The notes under the pieces were generated by a model that had not been told where the DNA came from, did not search any database, and saw only the letters and a list, made by a program, of their open reading frames with translations. From an uncultured Oscillospiraceae bacterium (GTDB taxonomy: Bacteria > Bacillota > Clostridia > Oscillospirales > Ruminococcaceae), in NCBI GenBank assembly GCA_934466475.1, contig CAKSLI010000007.1, forward strand, positions 17,340 to 81,339: a DNA stretch of 64,000 bases, written 5' to 3'. Both the position numbers and the translations under genes were made by a program. Within the stretch, counting starts at the first letter, position 1. Every line of letters begins with the position of its first letter. Shown here piece by piece: positions 45,613 through 53,812 of this stretch.

Positions 45613-46230
45613 ATGGATAAGTTTGTAGTTACCATTGCCCGCGGCTTCGGAAGCGGCGGCAGGACCATCGGAAAAATGCTGGCAGAAAAGCTCGGCGTAA
45701 AGTTCTACGACAAGGAGCTGATAAGGATCGCTTCTGACGAGAGCGGAATAAACGAGACTCTGTTCGGGCAGAACGATGAAAAGACCAAGAACGGTCTGTT
45801 CGGAAAGCCCGGAGTATATAAGGGCGAGGTCATAGCCCCGGGAAAATCCGGCTTCATCTCCGAGGAAAACCTGTTCAACTATCAGGCTATGGTGATAAAG
45901 AAGCTGGCTTCTGAGGAATCCTGCGTTATCGTAGGCCGCTGCGCGGACTATGTGCTCCGCAGCGCACCGCATGTGGTGCGTGTGTTCATCTACGCCGATG
46001 AGGAGCAGTGCATAAAGAATACCGCCGAGGTCAAGGGCATCACCGACCGCAAAGAGGCAATAAAGACGATCACTGCCACCGATAAGGAGCGCGCAGCTTA
46101 CTACAAGGCGCACACCGGCAGAGAATGGATCGACGCAAGGAACTACGATCTGTGCCTTAACAGCGGCGATCTGGGATTCGATAAATGCGTTGACATTATC
46201 TCCGATTTTATCAGGACAAAATTAGGATAA
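45613..46230 (+). CDS. Cytidylate-kinase-like protein
   Basis: The 205-residue protein begins VVTIARGFGSGGRTIGKMLAEKLGVKFYDKELI, the P-loop and first core of the cytidylate kinase-like family (AAA_26), and has VIVGRCADYVL in the centre. The family is common in Firmicutes; the substrate is not established. It is probably last in the liv operon: AGGGAGGGAGC precedes its ATG 18 nt after livF, and a terminator hairpin follows its stop. Confidence 0.85.
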   Translation: MDKFVVTIARGFGSGGRTIGKMLAEKLGVKFYDKELIRIASDESGINETLFGQNDEKTKNGLFGKPGVYKGEVIAPGKSGFISEENLFNYQAMVIKKLASEESCVIVGRCADYVLRSAPHVVRVFIYADEEQCIKNTAEVKGITDRKEAIKTITATDKERAAYYKAHTGREWIDARNYDLCLNSGDLGFDKCVDIISDFIRTKLG

Positions 46231-46241
46231 AGGAATAAAAA

Positions 46242-46581
46242 GGGGCTCTTCATGAGCCCCTGAGACCGGCGAAAAAGTCACCAAGCGATGGCTTCGCCTT
46301 ACGCAAGTGACTTTTCCGCCGAACAATCCCTGGACTTTGGGCTTTGCCCAAGTCCCCCGCTTCGCTTCCGTGCGCACGGTTTGTCGGCTATGCCGACAAA
46401 CCTGCGTAAGGCGAAGCCGTCGCTTAGCGTAAGACCTCAGGTCGTCGCTTCGACACTTGTGCGGATAGAAGTATTTTTTGACCCGGCAAAGCTGGGTCAA
46501 AAAATGGATCTCAAATGCCCGCTTCGCGGGCAAATTTGTTTTTTCGACAAGCTGGGCGCTCTTCATGAGCCCCTTTTTTTG
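46242..46581. repeat. Palindromic repeat element between two copies of a terminator, locus 2
   Basis: The hairpin GGGGCTC-TTCAT-GAGCCCC after the kinase-like gene appears at 46242-46261 and again at 46555-46574, sharing 17 identical bp; only the second has the T-run. The roughly 296 bp between them hold nested palindromes: GGCGAAAAAGTCAC with GTGACTTTTCCGCC, a 16-bp perfect pair at 46290-46305 and 46403-46418, TTTGTCGGC with GCCGACAAA (46380-46400), an 11-bp hairpin (46474-46484 with 46494-46504) and GCCCGC/GCGGGC (46517-46531). The last part matches the element at 15812-15930. No coding sequence is seen. Confidence 0.8.
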
Positions 46582-46621
46582 TGCCGGAACATGTATTTTT
46601 TGTAAACAAGTGATTAAGTAC

Positions 46622-46650
46622 TTGACAATTTGCCGTATAAATAGTATAGT
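46622..46650 (+). promoter_or_regulatory. Promoter of the NhaC antiporter gene
   Basis: TTGACA at 46622-46627, 17-bp spacer, TATAGT at 46645-46650. Confidence 0.85.
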
Positions 46651-46682
46651 TATATTAAAGTATGTCTAAAGGAGTCGAATAA

Positions 46683-48305
46683 ATGAAAAAATACCTGGGA
46701 AAGATCATAATTGGTCTTTTTGTCGTGGCATTCCTGGTGCTGTGCATGATACTCGCACCGGTAACTGAAGCAGTCGGCACCCTGTGGTCGCTGCTGCCGC
46801 CGGTCGTTGCGATAGGTCTGGCGCTCATCACCAAGGAGGTCTATTCCTCGCTGTTCATAGGAATACTTACAGGCGGCGTTGTGTACGCCTTTGCCTCCGG
46901 CACCGGCTTTGAGGGAATGTTCACCTCCGTCATCAAGGAAGGTCTTATCTCCAACCTCGCGGATTCCTACAATGTGGGAATACTGGTGTTCCTGGTCGTC
47001 CTCGGAGTTATCGTAGTCCTGATGAACAAGGCCGGCGGAAGCCGCGCCTACGGCGAATGGGCCGCCTCCCACATCAAGGGAAGAAGCGGCGCTGCCCTGT
47101 CCACTTTCCTGCTGGGCGTGATGATATTCGTTGACGATTACTTCAACTGTCTTACCGTAGGCTCAGTAATGCGCCCGGTAACGGACAAGCATAAGATATC
47201 CCGCGCAAAGCTGGCGTACCTTATAGACGCCACCGCCGCGCCTATCTGCATAATCGCGCCTATCTCCTCATGGGCGGCGGCAGTAAGCGGCACCGTGGAC
47301 GGCGTAAACGGAATAAGCCTGTTCATCAGCACTATCCCCTATAATCTGTACGCCCTGCTGACGATACTCATGGTAGTGTTCATTTCCGTGACCGGATTTG
47401 ATTACGGTCCAATGAAAAAGCATGAGGAAAACGCAGCAAACGGCGACCTCTTCACCACCAGAAACAAGGTGTACGAGGACGATGACAAGCCGATACGCTC
47501 CAGGGGAAAGGTCATCGACCTTATTCTACCGGTGCTGATACTCATTGTTCTCTGCGTTATCGGGATGATCTACACCGGCGGATTCTTCAGCGGAACTAAC
47601 TTCATTGAAGCGTTTGCAGGCTGTGACGCCTCATACGGACTGTCCCTCGGTTCAGTTGCTGCGCTCGTTGTCATAATAATCTACTTCATCTGCCGCGGAG
47701 TACTGAAGTTCACCGAGTGCATGGATTCTATCGCGGCAGGCTTCAAGCAGATGGTGCCCGCGATACTCATACTCACCTTTGCCTGGACGCTGAAAACCAT
47801 GACAAACCACCTTGAAGCAGGCGCGTATGTTTCCGGACTGGTTCAGAGTGCTACCGCGGTTCAGATACTCCTGCCCGTGATCCTGTTTGTGGTTGCAGTC
47901 GGACTTGCATTCGCGACCGGCACGTCCTGGGGAACATTCGGAATACTTATTCCGATAGTTACAAGCGTGTTCAGCGCTGATCTTGCCAATGTATCAGAGA
48001 CCGGAGTTATACCGCAGATGGTCATTGTCTGCATTTCCGCGTGCCTTGCAGGCGCCGTATGCGGAGACCACTGCTCCCCTATCTCGGATACCACGATCAT
48101 GGCTTCCACCGGAGCTCAGTGCGACCACGTCAACCACGTTTCCACACAGATGCCGTATGCGTTCACTGTGGCGGCGGTTTGCGTCGTAGGGTATATTATC
48201 GCAGGATTTATACAGAACGTATTTGTAGTACTCGGAATTTCCGTTGTGATTATGCTTGCAGTTCTGTTCGGACTGAAGATAATACTCGGCAGGAAGAAAA
48301 ACTGA
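46683..48305 (+). CDS. nhaC: NhaC-family Na+/H+ (or organic acid) antiporter
   Basis: The 540-residue protein has about 11 membrane helices. LPPVVAIGLALITKEVYSSLFIGILTGG, FVDDYFNCLTVGSVMRPVTDKHKISRAKLAYLIDATAAPICIIAPISSW and FATGTSWGTFGILIPI are the landmarks of the NhaC superfamily in layout. It trades Na+ for H+ or a substrate such as malate/lactate across the membrane; the exact pair is not clear. AAAGGAGTCG precedes the ATG. A Na+-driven ATP synthase in the same window makes Na+ handling plausible. Confidence 0.9.
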   Translation: MKKYLGKIIIGLFVVAFLVLCMILAPVTEAVGTLWSLLPPVVAIGLALITKEVYSSLFIGILTGGVVYAFASGTGFEGMFTSVIKEGLISNLADSYNVGILVFLVVLGVIVVLMNKAGGSRAYGEWAASHIKGRSGAALSTFLLGVMIFVDDYFNCLTVGSVMRPVTDKHKISRAKLAYLIDATAAPICIIAPISSWAAAVSGTVDGVNGISLFISTIPYNLYALLTILMVVFISVTGFDYGPMKKHEENAANGDLFTTRNKVYEDDDKPIRSRGKVIDLILPVLILIVLCVIGMIYTGGFFSGTNFIEAFAGCDASYGLSLGSVAALVVIIIYFICRGVLKFTECMDSIAAGFKQMVPAILILTFAWTLKTMTNHLEAGAYVSGLVQSATAVQILLPVILFVVAVGLAFATGTSWGTFGILIPIVTSVFSADLANVSETGVIPQMVIVCISACLAGAVCGDHCSPISDTTIMASTGAQCDHVNHVSTQMPYAFTVAAVCVVGYIIAGFIQNVFVVLGISVVIMLAVLFGLKIILGRKKN

Positions 48306-48314
48306 TATTATGAA

Positions 48315-48342
48315 AGCCGCCCGTTCATCTGAACTGGCGGCT
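48315..48342. terminator. Weak terminator hairpin between nhaC and the DUF4179 gene
   Basis: AGCCGCC pairs with GGCGGCT across a 14-nt loop. The T-run is poor on both strands, so it may be a stem that only stabilises ends. Confidence 0.4.
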
Positions 48343-48418
48343 CAATCTGTCCCCAAAAGTCAAAACGTAAAACTGTTGGAGAAAGCTCCCAGGGCAAGAA
48401 TTACGTGTATCTTCCCCC

Positions 48419-49471
48419 TTAAAAATCATTTAAAGGAATCTCACAGCCGCCTATTTTAACGGAAACAAGGTCGGCGGGATCTACTGGCTTATCAAAGAGA
48501 ACCGTGAAGAATTCCCGCCCGCCGCTGTATTCAGAAGCGCCGGATATCTGGTAGTTCCTGACCTCTGCCCCGTCCGCGAATTTGCAGATAAGCGGGTCGA
48601 TTCCGCCCTCCAGCTTTCCGGTTCTGCCGCCGCGCTCCGCATACCACTGAATGCTCAGCGGAGTTATCACCACTTCGTCAATATGATATTCGTAGTTGTC
48701 AACGGTGATGTCTGCATCGGGAGATACCGAAACGTATTCCGTATTCATGAAGTCCAGCGGGAATGACAGCCTGACTGGCTGCTCGAGCTCTATCTCCAGC
48801 CGCGAAGCTCCGTCAAATATCGCGACCGTGACGAATTCCAGCTCCATAACGCTGTCCTCAGTAAGAAAGCCGTTCTGGTAGAAATATACGCTGGTATACG
48901 AAACTACTCCGCTCGTATCGTTTGGGGTTCCGTATCCGGCTGCAAGATTACAGCCAGCCGGGTTTTCGCTGAGTTCAAGCTCTGCCCGGGGCGATTTATC
49001 GCTGCTCCCGAATTTGCCGTGATACTCCTCAAGAGCCTTTTCATTTATGGCGAGGTCGTACATTACCAAGACCGTGTTTCTGTCGGCGGCTGCGCCAGTA
49101 AAAGTAACCGTGCCGCAGCCGAAATCCACGGTTTTGTTAAGGCTTATGCCCATCTGCGATAAGTCAGCAGTATGGTTCTGGTTTTCTATCCCGGTATCAA
49201 CATATCCCTGAGCCTCTGATGAGATACGGGAATAGAATCCCTCAAACAGCCCTGAGAAATCCCACCCGAAGGAAGCACCCGCCGCAGTAACTCCCACAGC
49301 AAGCGCCGCCGCTGCCGCAGCGCAAACCGCTGATTTGCGGAATGAGCGCTTTTTCGGCGCTGATTCTTTAAGGGCGGGTAATGCTTCAACCCCTCCGGAA
49401 AGCACCAGTTTTATCATTTCGTCATCAGTTTTTGGCGGAGTTATTCTGTCGAAAAGGGTTTTGTATTTCAT
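48419..49471 (-). CDS. DUF4179 membrane protein, probable anti-sigma factor
   Basis: The 350-residue protein has a cytoplasmic N-terminus of about 48 residues, one membrane helix (about 49-66, Ala-rich), and an extracellular DUF4179 domain (about 85-200; FYSRISSEAQGYVDTGI...ISLNKTVDFG, TVLVMYDL) plus a beta-rich end. Proteins of this family lie beside ECF sigma genes and probably hold the sigma factor until an envelope signal arrives. It overlaps the sigma gene by 4 nt, which supports a paired role. Confidence 0.82.
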   Translation of the reverse strand: MKYKTLFDRITPPKTDDEMIKLVLSGGVEALPALKESAPKKRSFRKSAVCAAAAAALAVGVTAAGASFGWDFSGLFEGFYSRISSEAQGYVDTGIENQNHTADLSQMGISLNKTVDFGCGTVTFTGAAADRNTVLVMYDLAINEKALEEYHGKFGSSDKSPRAELELSENPAGCNLAAGYGTPNDTSGVVSYTSVYFYQNGFLTEDSVMELEFVTVAIFDGASRLEIELEQPVRLSFPLDFMNTEYVSVSPDADITVDNYEYHIDEVVITPLSIQWYAERGGRTGKLEGGIDPLICKFADGAEVRNYQISGASEYSGGREFFTVLFDKPVDPADLVSVKIGGCEIPLNDF

Positions 49472-49950
49472 AACTGTTCCTCCTCTGTCAATAGCTGTTT
49501 TAACCGCCTGCGCCCGCGCGAAAGCCGCGATGTAACCGCAGTAACGCTGATATCCAGAATCGCCGCGATCTCTTTCGCTGAGTAGCCTTCATAATAGAAC
49601 AGATGTATCACTGCCGCGTATTCCGGCGGGAGCCCTTTTATCAGCGTCACAAGCTCGCTTTCGGCTGTCGGTTCAGCAGAATGGTCGGCTATATCACAGG
49701 AAATCTCCATTGGCTCTGCGTGATTCTTGCGGTATTTCAGCTGGTTCTTTGAGAGATTTATGACCACACGGATAAGCCAGCGTCTGCAATCCTCGTCTGT
49801 CGGGAAATCCCCCGGATATTTCATCAGCCGAATGAACGAATCCTGACACACATCTTCGGCGTCCGCAGTACTTCTCAGGTAGCTGAACGCCAGACGATAA
49901 AGCGTTTTGTGAAACATCCGGACATATTTCTCCACGTCTTGATTTGTCAT
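49468..49950 (-). CDS. ECF-type RNA polymerase sigma factor
   Basis: The 160-residue protein has sigma-70 region 2 (FHKTLYRLAFSYLRSTADAEDVCQDSFIRLMKYPG) and region 4 (EYAAVIHLFYYEGYSAKEIAAILDISVTAVTSRLSRGRRRLKQLL), with no regions 1 or 3, as in extracytoplasmic-function sigma factors. Its stop overlaps the start of the DUF4179 gene. A target promoter cannot be named. Confidence 0.93.
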   Translation of the reverse strand: MTNQDVEKYVRMFHKTLYRLAFSYLRSTADAEDVCQDSFIRLMKYPGDFPTDEDCRRWLIRVVINLSKNQLKYRKNHAEPMEISCDIADHSAEPTAESELVTLIKGLPPEYAAVIHLFYYEGYSAKEIAAILDISVTAVTSRLSRGRRRLKQLLTEEEQL

Positions 49951-50319
49951 GTTCTCCCTCCATTTTATGGATTTTGAAGGACGTCTTTCAATGATATAAC
50001 AATCATATACTGAGTTTTGTCACTGGAAAGCATACTTTTTCTTTACGAAAGTGACTGGATATAGAAATAAAAATGACGGCGCTGTAAAATAACTCAACAC
50101 CGAAGCCCGAGCAACCATCCTATGGAAGCTCGGGCTTGCTGATGCTGCAAAAAAGAAGAATGAACCGAAAAAAACGTATAACAAACAAGCCGGCGGGGAA
50201 ATGCCATGCACAAAATGTAATAAATATTGAATCAGGCAGCAGACCTGGAGACCACCCCAAATCTTGTGTAAACTCCATAAACAGTGTATAATAAAAGCAA
50301 ACGAATGGAGGGAAAAGAA
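49951..50319. other. Gap with sigma-gene upstream region and a candidate IS end
   Basis: No gene is seen. It holds the short upstream region of the sigma factor gene, a 10-bp hairpin AAGCCCGAGC/GCTCGGGCTT (50103-50137), and at 50078-50089 GGCGCTGTAAAA, which equals the first 12 bp of the IS end at 63715 and, inverted, at 51099. It may be the other end of the IS remnant that finishes at 51099. Confidence 0.45.
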
Positions 50320-50715
50320 ATGGGCAGAAAAAGAACACCTGAGGAAGAGGCAAGACGAGAGCTGATCCGGGAGCTGCTGAGCAACGCGAATGTTACTAGG
50401 ATGGAGGATATCCAGAGGCTGTTCAGGGAAACGATAGCGTAGTTCCTGGAGGGCAGTATCGACGCAGAGCTTGATGAAACGCTGGGTTATGGGAGATACG
50501 ACCACGCTGCCAGAACCGAATCGGGAACAACAAACAGCAGAAACGGTCATAGCCGGAAAACCCTGAAAACAAGCGCGGGAAAGATAGACGTCAACATCCC
50601 GCGTGACCGAAACGGCGAGTTTGAACCGAGGATCCTACCCCAAAACCAAACCAGCATTTCAACAACAATTGAAAGCAAGATAGTCTCGATGTACGCCAAG
50701 GGAATGACAACATCG
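50320..50715 (+). pseudogene. IS256-family transposase fragment, broken
   Basis: From ATG 50320 the frame reads like the N-terminal part of an IS256-type transposase: MGRKRTPEEEARRELIRELL, then ELDETLGYGRYDH, NSRNGHSRKTLKTSAGKIDVNIPRDRNGEFEPRILPQNQ, KIVSMYAKGMTT in layout. A TAG stop at 50440-50442 interrupts it in frame, and the reading ends at 50715 where the MITE begins. The catalytic DDE region is lost, so the gene is dead. GGAGGGAAAAGAA is still a good ribosome site. Confidence 0.88.
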
Positions 50716-50945
50716 GGGAACCTCTAAAAACCGGTTTGAAAAGGGAAAATGGGCAGAGTGCGCCGAATGCGATGAAAGCCGACGAAGTAAGGCTGTATGC
50801 CTTACGAGGAGGTGCAACACGATGTTGCAGAGCGAAATAACCGGGCGACGGCATGGACGCCGTCGCATCAGAAATTTCGCTCGTTGAAAGTAGCAGGCGG
50901 TGTGCTATACACATTTTCACTCAAACAAGGTTTTTAGAGGTGACC
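50716..50945. mobile_element. MITE-like element, copy 3 (230 bp), at a chimeric junction
   Basis: The ends GGGAACCTCTAAAAACC and GGTTTTTAGAGGTGACC are inverted repeats. The interior has palindromes missing from copy 2: GCAACA-CGA-TGTTGC, GCGACGG/CCGTCGC and an outer GCGAAAT/ATTTCGC. The flanks differ (ATCG on the left, TATT on the right), so there is no target duplication. The left side is the IS256 transposase fragment, the right side an unrelated IS fragment. Confidence 0.88.
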
Positions 50946-51099
50946 TATTATTTTTTCAATTTCTACTGGTAATTTCAGCTGATATGCTGTATAATGTTCT
51001 TGTGGGGTTTGTTTTTGCACAATTAAATTATACCACAAAAAAGGCTGCTTCCTTTATTTTTTCGGGATGCAGCCTTTTCTTTTGTTTTTTTACAGCGCC
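50946..51099 (-). pseudogene. 5' end of an IS1182-like element, copy A
   Basis: Read on the minus strand from 51099, the remnant starts with GGCGCTGTAAAAAAAC, has a hairpin (AAAAGGCTGC/GCAGCCTTTT type) and a TATAAT-like box, then a frame from GTG 51020 reading MQKQTPQEHYTAYQLKLPVE and IEKII before it runs into the MITE and stops (50934). YQLKLPVEIEKII resembles the N-terminus of IS1182-type transposases, from memory and not checked. The same unit occurs at 63715. The IS end is 5 bp after the murD2 stop, so its hairpin may now end the murL-murD2 transcript. Confidence 0.7.
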
Positions 51100-51104
51100 T
51101 TGTG

Positions 51105-52469
51105 TTATCTGAGCCCCTCAACCAGCTGCTTGAAGTGCTTTCCGCGCTCCTCAAAATTCTTGTAGAATCCGTAGCTTGCCGCCGCCGGGCAGAGTATCAC
51201 GCGCTTTTTCGCGAGCTTTGCCGCTGTGCTCACTGCTTCAGGGAGGTCGTGCACCTCCACCCTGTTGACGTCAGCGGACGTTATCAGCCTGCCTATGCGG
51301 TATCCGCTGTCCGGCAGGAGGATAACGTTTTTCACCGCGCCTGTGTTCAGGAAATCCGCCAGCTTTTCGTAGGGAATATTCCGTTCCATGCCGCCGAGTA
51401 TCACGCAGTCCGCGCCGTCCGGGAATGCCTGAACAGCCGCGACTGCCGCTTCCGGAATGGTGCATATACTGTCGTTGATGTACTCCACGCCGTTTATCGT
51501 GTCAACATATTCCAGACGGTGCTCAAGTCCACGGAATTCAGGCAGGGAGGCAAGGCATCTGTCGATGTCCGCTCCGGCTGCATTCGCCGCCATCAGAGCC
51601 GCAAGGATATTGTAGACATTGTGGCGTCCCCGCAGCTGCGTGTGAATGTCCACAGCGGGTATCTCGCGCCCGTCCGGCAGGAATATCGCGCCGTTTTCCG
51701 TGAACGCCATTGCCGGGCGCTCGCAGCCTATCGTCAGCAGTTTCGACTTTCGGTAGCCGGAATTGTTGCAGTTCGGTGCGTTGCCGCATTCGGCGTTGGT
51801 GCATATTTCGTCCGGGATAGTTTCGATGTTCAGTATAGAGGTGTCTCCCGGAAGCTGGTGGAGGTAGATGTTCCGCTTTGCCGCCGCGTATGCCTCAAGG
51901 CTGACATAGTGGTCGAGGTGCTCCGGGAAGATGTTCAGCAGCACTGCCACTTCCGGGGAGTGCCTCGCAAATTCCAGCTGATGACAGCTCATCTCGCAGA
52001 CCGCAACGGTGTCCGGGGTCATTTCCTCAATGCGCTCCAGCGGTGGAACACCGATATTTCCAATGAGCATGGTTTTATAGCCGCAGGCGCTCAGGAAGTG
52101 ATATGTCAGCGAGGAGGTCGTGGACTTCCCCTTGGTGCCTGTTATTCCCACGATATGGCATGGGCGCAGCCGCAGCAGAAGCTCCGTCTGGGTGAGTATC
52201 TTTTCCTTTTCCTGCTGTGTGAGCCTGTCTTTGATAATTACTCCCGGACTTTGCAGGAGCAGGTCGTAGCCCCTGGCGCGGTCGAGGTAGTCCTCTCCGT
52301 AGATTCCCGTAACGCCGGGGATATCCTGCGGCTTCATATCTGCAACGGCGATTTCGGCGCAGCAGTCCAGCCTTTGCAGAAGCGAGAGCCAGATTTTGCC
52401 CTCGCGTCCGAATCCGAGGATAGCGCAGCGCTTTCCGTCAAAATATGGTTTCAGTTCGTTAATGTCCAT
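51105..52469 (-). CDS. murD2: UDP-MurNAc-L-alanine-L-glutamate ligase, MurD2 type
   Basis: The 454-residue protein is a Mur ligase: N-terminal Rossmann part (CAILGFGREGKIWLSLL), ATP site GITGTKGKSTTSS, MSCHQLEF and FPEHLDHY in the centre, and a C-terminal domain with EFRGLEHRLEYV and YINDSICTIPEA. In ordinary MurD the last motif is usually DSKATN; here it is DSICTIP. Its gene overlaps by 11 nt a murL gene, whose product turns a terminal L-Glu into D-Glu. In Xanthomonas the paired MurD2 adds L-Glu rather than D-Glu, and I infer the same here. It acts in the cytoplasm in peptidoglycan precursor synthesis. Confidence 0.85.
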   Translation of the reverse strand: MDINELKPYFDGKRCAILGFGREGKIWLSLLQRLDCCAEIAVADMKPQDIPGVTGIYGEDYLDRARGYDLLLQSPGVIIKDRLTQQEKEKILTQTELLLRLRPCHIVGITGTKGKSTTSSLTYHFLSACGYKTMLIGNIGVPPLERIEEMTPDTVAVCEMSCHQLEFARHSPEVAVLLNIFPEHLDHYVSLEAYAAAKRNIYLHQLPGDTSILNIETIPDEICTNAECGNAPNCNNSGYRKSKLLTIGCERPAMAFTENGAIFLPDGREIPAVDIHTQLRGRHNVYNILAALMAANAAGADIDRCLASLPEFRGLEHRLEYVDTINGVEYINDSICTIPEAAVAAVQAFPDGADCVILGGMERNIPYEKLADFLNTGAVKNVILLPDSGYRIGRLITSADVNRVEVHDLPEAVSTAAKLAKKRVILCPAAASYGFYKNFEERGKHFKQLVEGLR

Positions 52470-53802
52470 TGTTCGCTCCGAGTAAATATTTCAGCTCCGC
52501 CGGAACAAAATTGTCCGGGTCGGAGAAATTTTCGAGGGATACCGGCGCGTATTCCGGGAACAGCTCCCGCCAGCGCCGCAGCAGGGCAGGCGGTGAGGAT
52601 CTCCGGCGCTCCCACGCCATTTCAAGCGAGAGACGCACCTCGTCCCTGGTGCCGACGCATTCAAACGGCTTATCCTCGCCGTCAAGCACCAGACCGTCCA
52701 GCATAGCGGAGAGCTCCTGCTTCTCCAGCATATTGCAGCCGAATATCCCGGTCAGCACGTCGTCGTCAAGGAATGCCGCCAGCAGAATGTACACATAAAG
52801 GCACTTTGCACAGCTGCAGCACCAAGAATTCGTCTTGCTGCCGAGGTTACAGCTCTGGAATATACCGAAATACTGCGGGTGCTTCACGAATTCCCTTGCT
52901 ATCTGCCACTCGCTCCAGGGTCGCAGCAGGCTGAAATATTCCGGGCATCTGGAGTATCCGCCGAGGTACTTTTCACAGTATTCCCGGAAATCCCGCTCGA
53001 ATTCGGTGGATTTGCTGTACTGGTGGTTTATCGCGGTGCCCTCAACGTAGGATTCATTCGCGCTGCTTTCGTTTGAAAGCGCGATGTATCTGAGCCCCTT
53101 AACGCAGGCGAAAAGCTCCGCGGAGAACGCCACAACCGCCGAAAACGGAGTGTGTCCGTTGAGATACCCGAGTTTGTTGAGCTCCAGCAGCTGCCTGTCT
53201 ATCGTGCGCTTCGGCGCGATAATGCGGCTCTCCGGGATCCCGGCGGCAGCCGCGCAGCCCAGTGTAGCTCCCCGGGGATTTATGATGTATGCGGAGATCG
53301 CCGCGCCGTGTGATTTCAGCAGCTCAAGAGTTACCACGCTGTCCTTGCCGCCGCCCACCGGCACCATGAATCCGGAAAGCCGGTTGTCCCGCGCGGTAAG
53401 CGGAGCTTCCTCCGGGGCTTCTATCGTCATGAATGTGCTGAAATCAGGCGTAATGCCGTTGCGGTAGAAAAATTCCCCCAGCCCGTTGAAATAGAGCTTC
53501 TTCCACCAGAGCTTCTGCTCTGCGGAAAGCCCGCCGCACCGCACCTCCACCGTGGGAGGGCAGGCGCATTTCCAGTAGGATACAAGCTCCGCCATGCCGA
53601 GGGAGAACGCTGTCCTGTCCGCAAGCTCCCGGTCGAAATCAAGCGCGCTGAGTTTCTCCGGGAAAGTCCACTGCGGGTAGAAGTGGTAATCGTCTATTGA
53701 AAAGTGGAACCGGAGCAGAGTGCTCCCGTCCTGCTCGGAAAATTCATAGCTGTGGTAAATGAAGCTGCGGTGCTTTTCGCGCAGCTCGTCGTAAAGACCC
53801 AT
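52459..53802 (-). CDS. murL: UDP-MurNAc-L-Ala-L-Glu epimerase, MurL
   Basis: The 447-residue protein matches the layout of MurL, found in Xanthomonas: an N-terminal region with FHFSIDDYHFYPQWTFPEKL, an ATP-pyrophosphatase loop MVPVGGGKDSVVTLELLKSHG, IALSNESSANESYV, and a Cys cluster WCCSCAKCLYVYILLAAFL. MurL uses ATP to activate the terminal Glu of UDP-MurNAc-L-Ala-L-Glu and invert it to D-Glu. This bypasses glutamate racemase. The function is from family recognition, not from activity data. It overlaps murD2 by 11 nt, so the two enzymes are translated together. Confidence 0.85.
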   Translation of the reverse strand: MGLYDELREKHRSFIYHSYEFSEQDGSTLLRFHFSIDDYHFYPQWTFPEKLSALDFDRELADRTAFSLGMAELVSYWKCACPPTVEVRCGGLSAEQKLWWKKLYFNGLGEFFYRNGITPDFSTFMTIEAPEEAPLTARDNRLSGFMVPVGGGKDSVVTLELLKSHGAAISAYIINPRGATLGCAAAAGIPESRIIAPKRTIDRQLLELNKLGYLNGHTPFSAVVAFSAELFACVKGLRYIALSNESSANESYVEGTAINHQYSKSTEFERDFREYCEKYLGGYSRCPEYFSLLRPWSEWQIAREFVKHPQYFGIFQSCNLGSKTNSWCCSCAKCLYVYILLAAFLDDDVLTGIFGCNMLEKQELSAMLDGLVLDGEDKPFECVGTRDEVRLSLEMAWERRRSSPPALLRRWRELFPEYAPVSLENFSDPDNFVPAELKYLLGANNGH

Positions 53803-53812
53803 AAGCCCTCCG

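Noticed and set aside
46262..46557. tRNA, tmRNA or CRISPR in the palindrome-rich stretch
   Set aside because: No cloverleaf, no CCA end, no tag-peptide frame and no spacer pattern; the stems are nested inverted repeats.
50900..51112. Two nearly identical 70-residue open frames (50900-51112 plus strand and 63702-63914 minus strand)
   Set aside because: They run antisense through the MITE end and the IS1182-like fragment. Their likeness only reflects the repeat; no ribosome site or protein family supports them.
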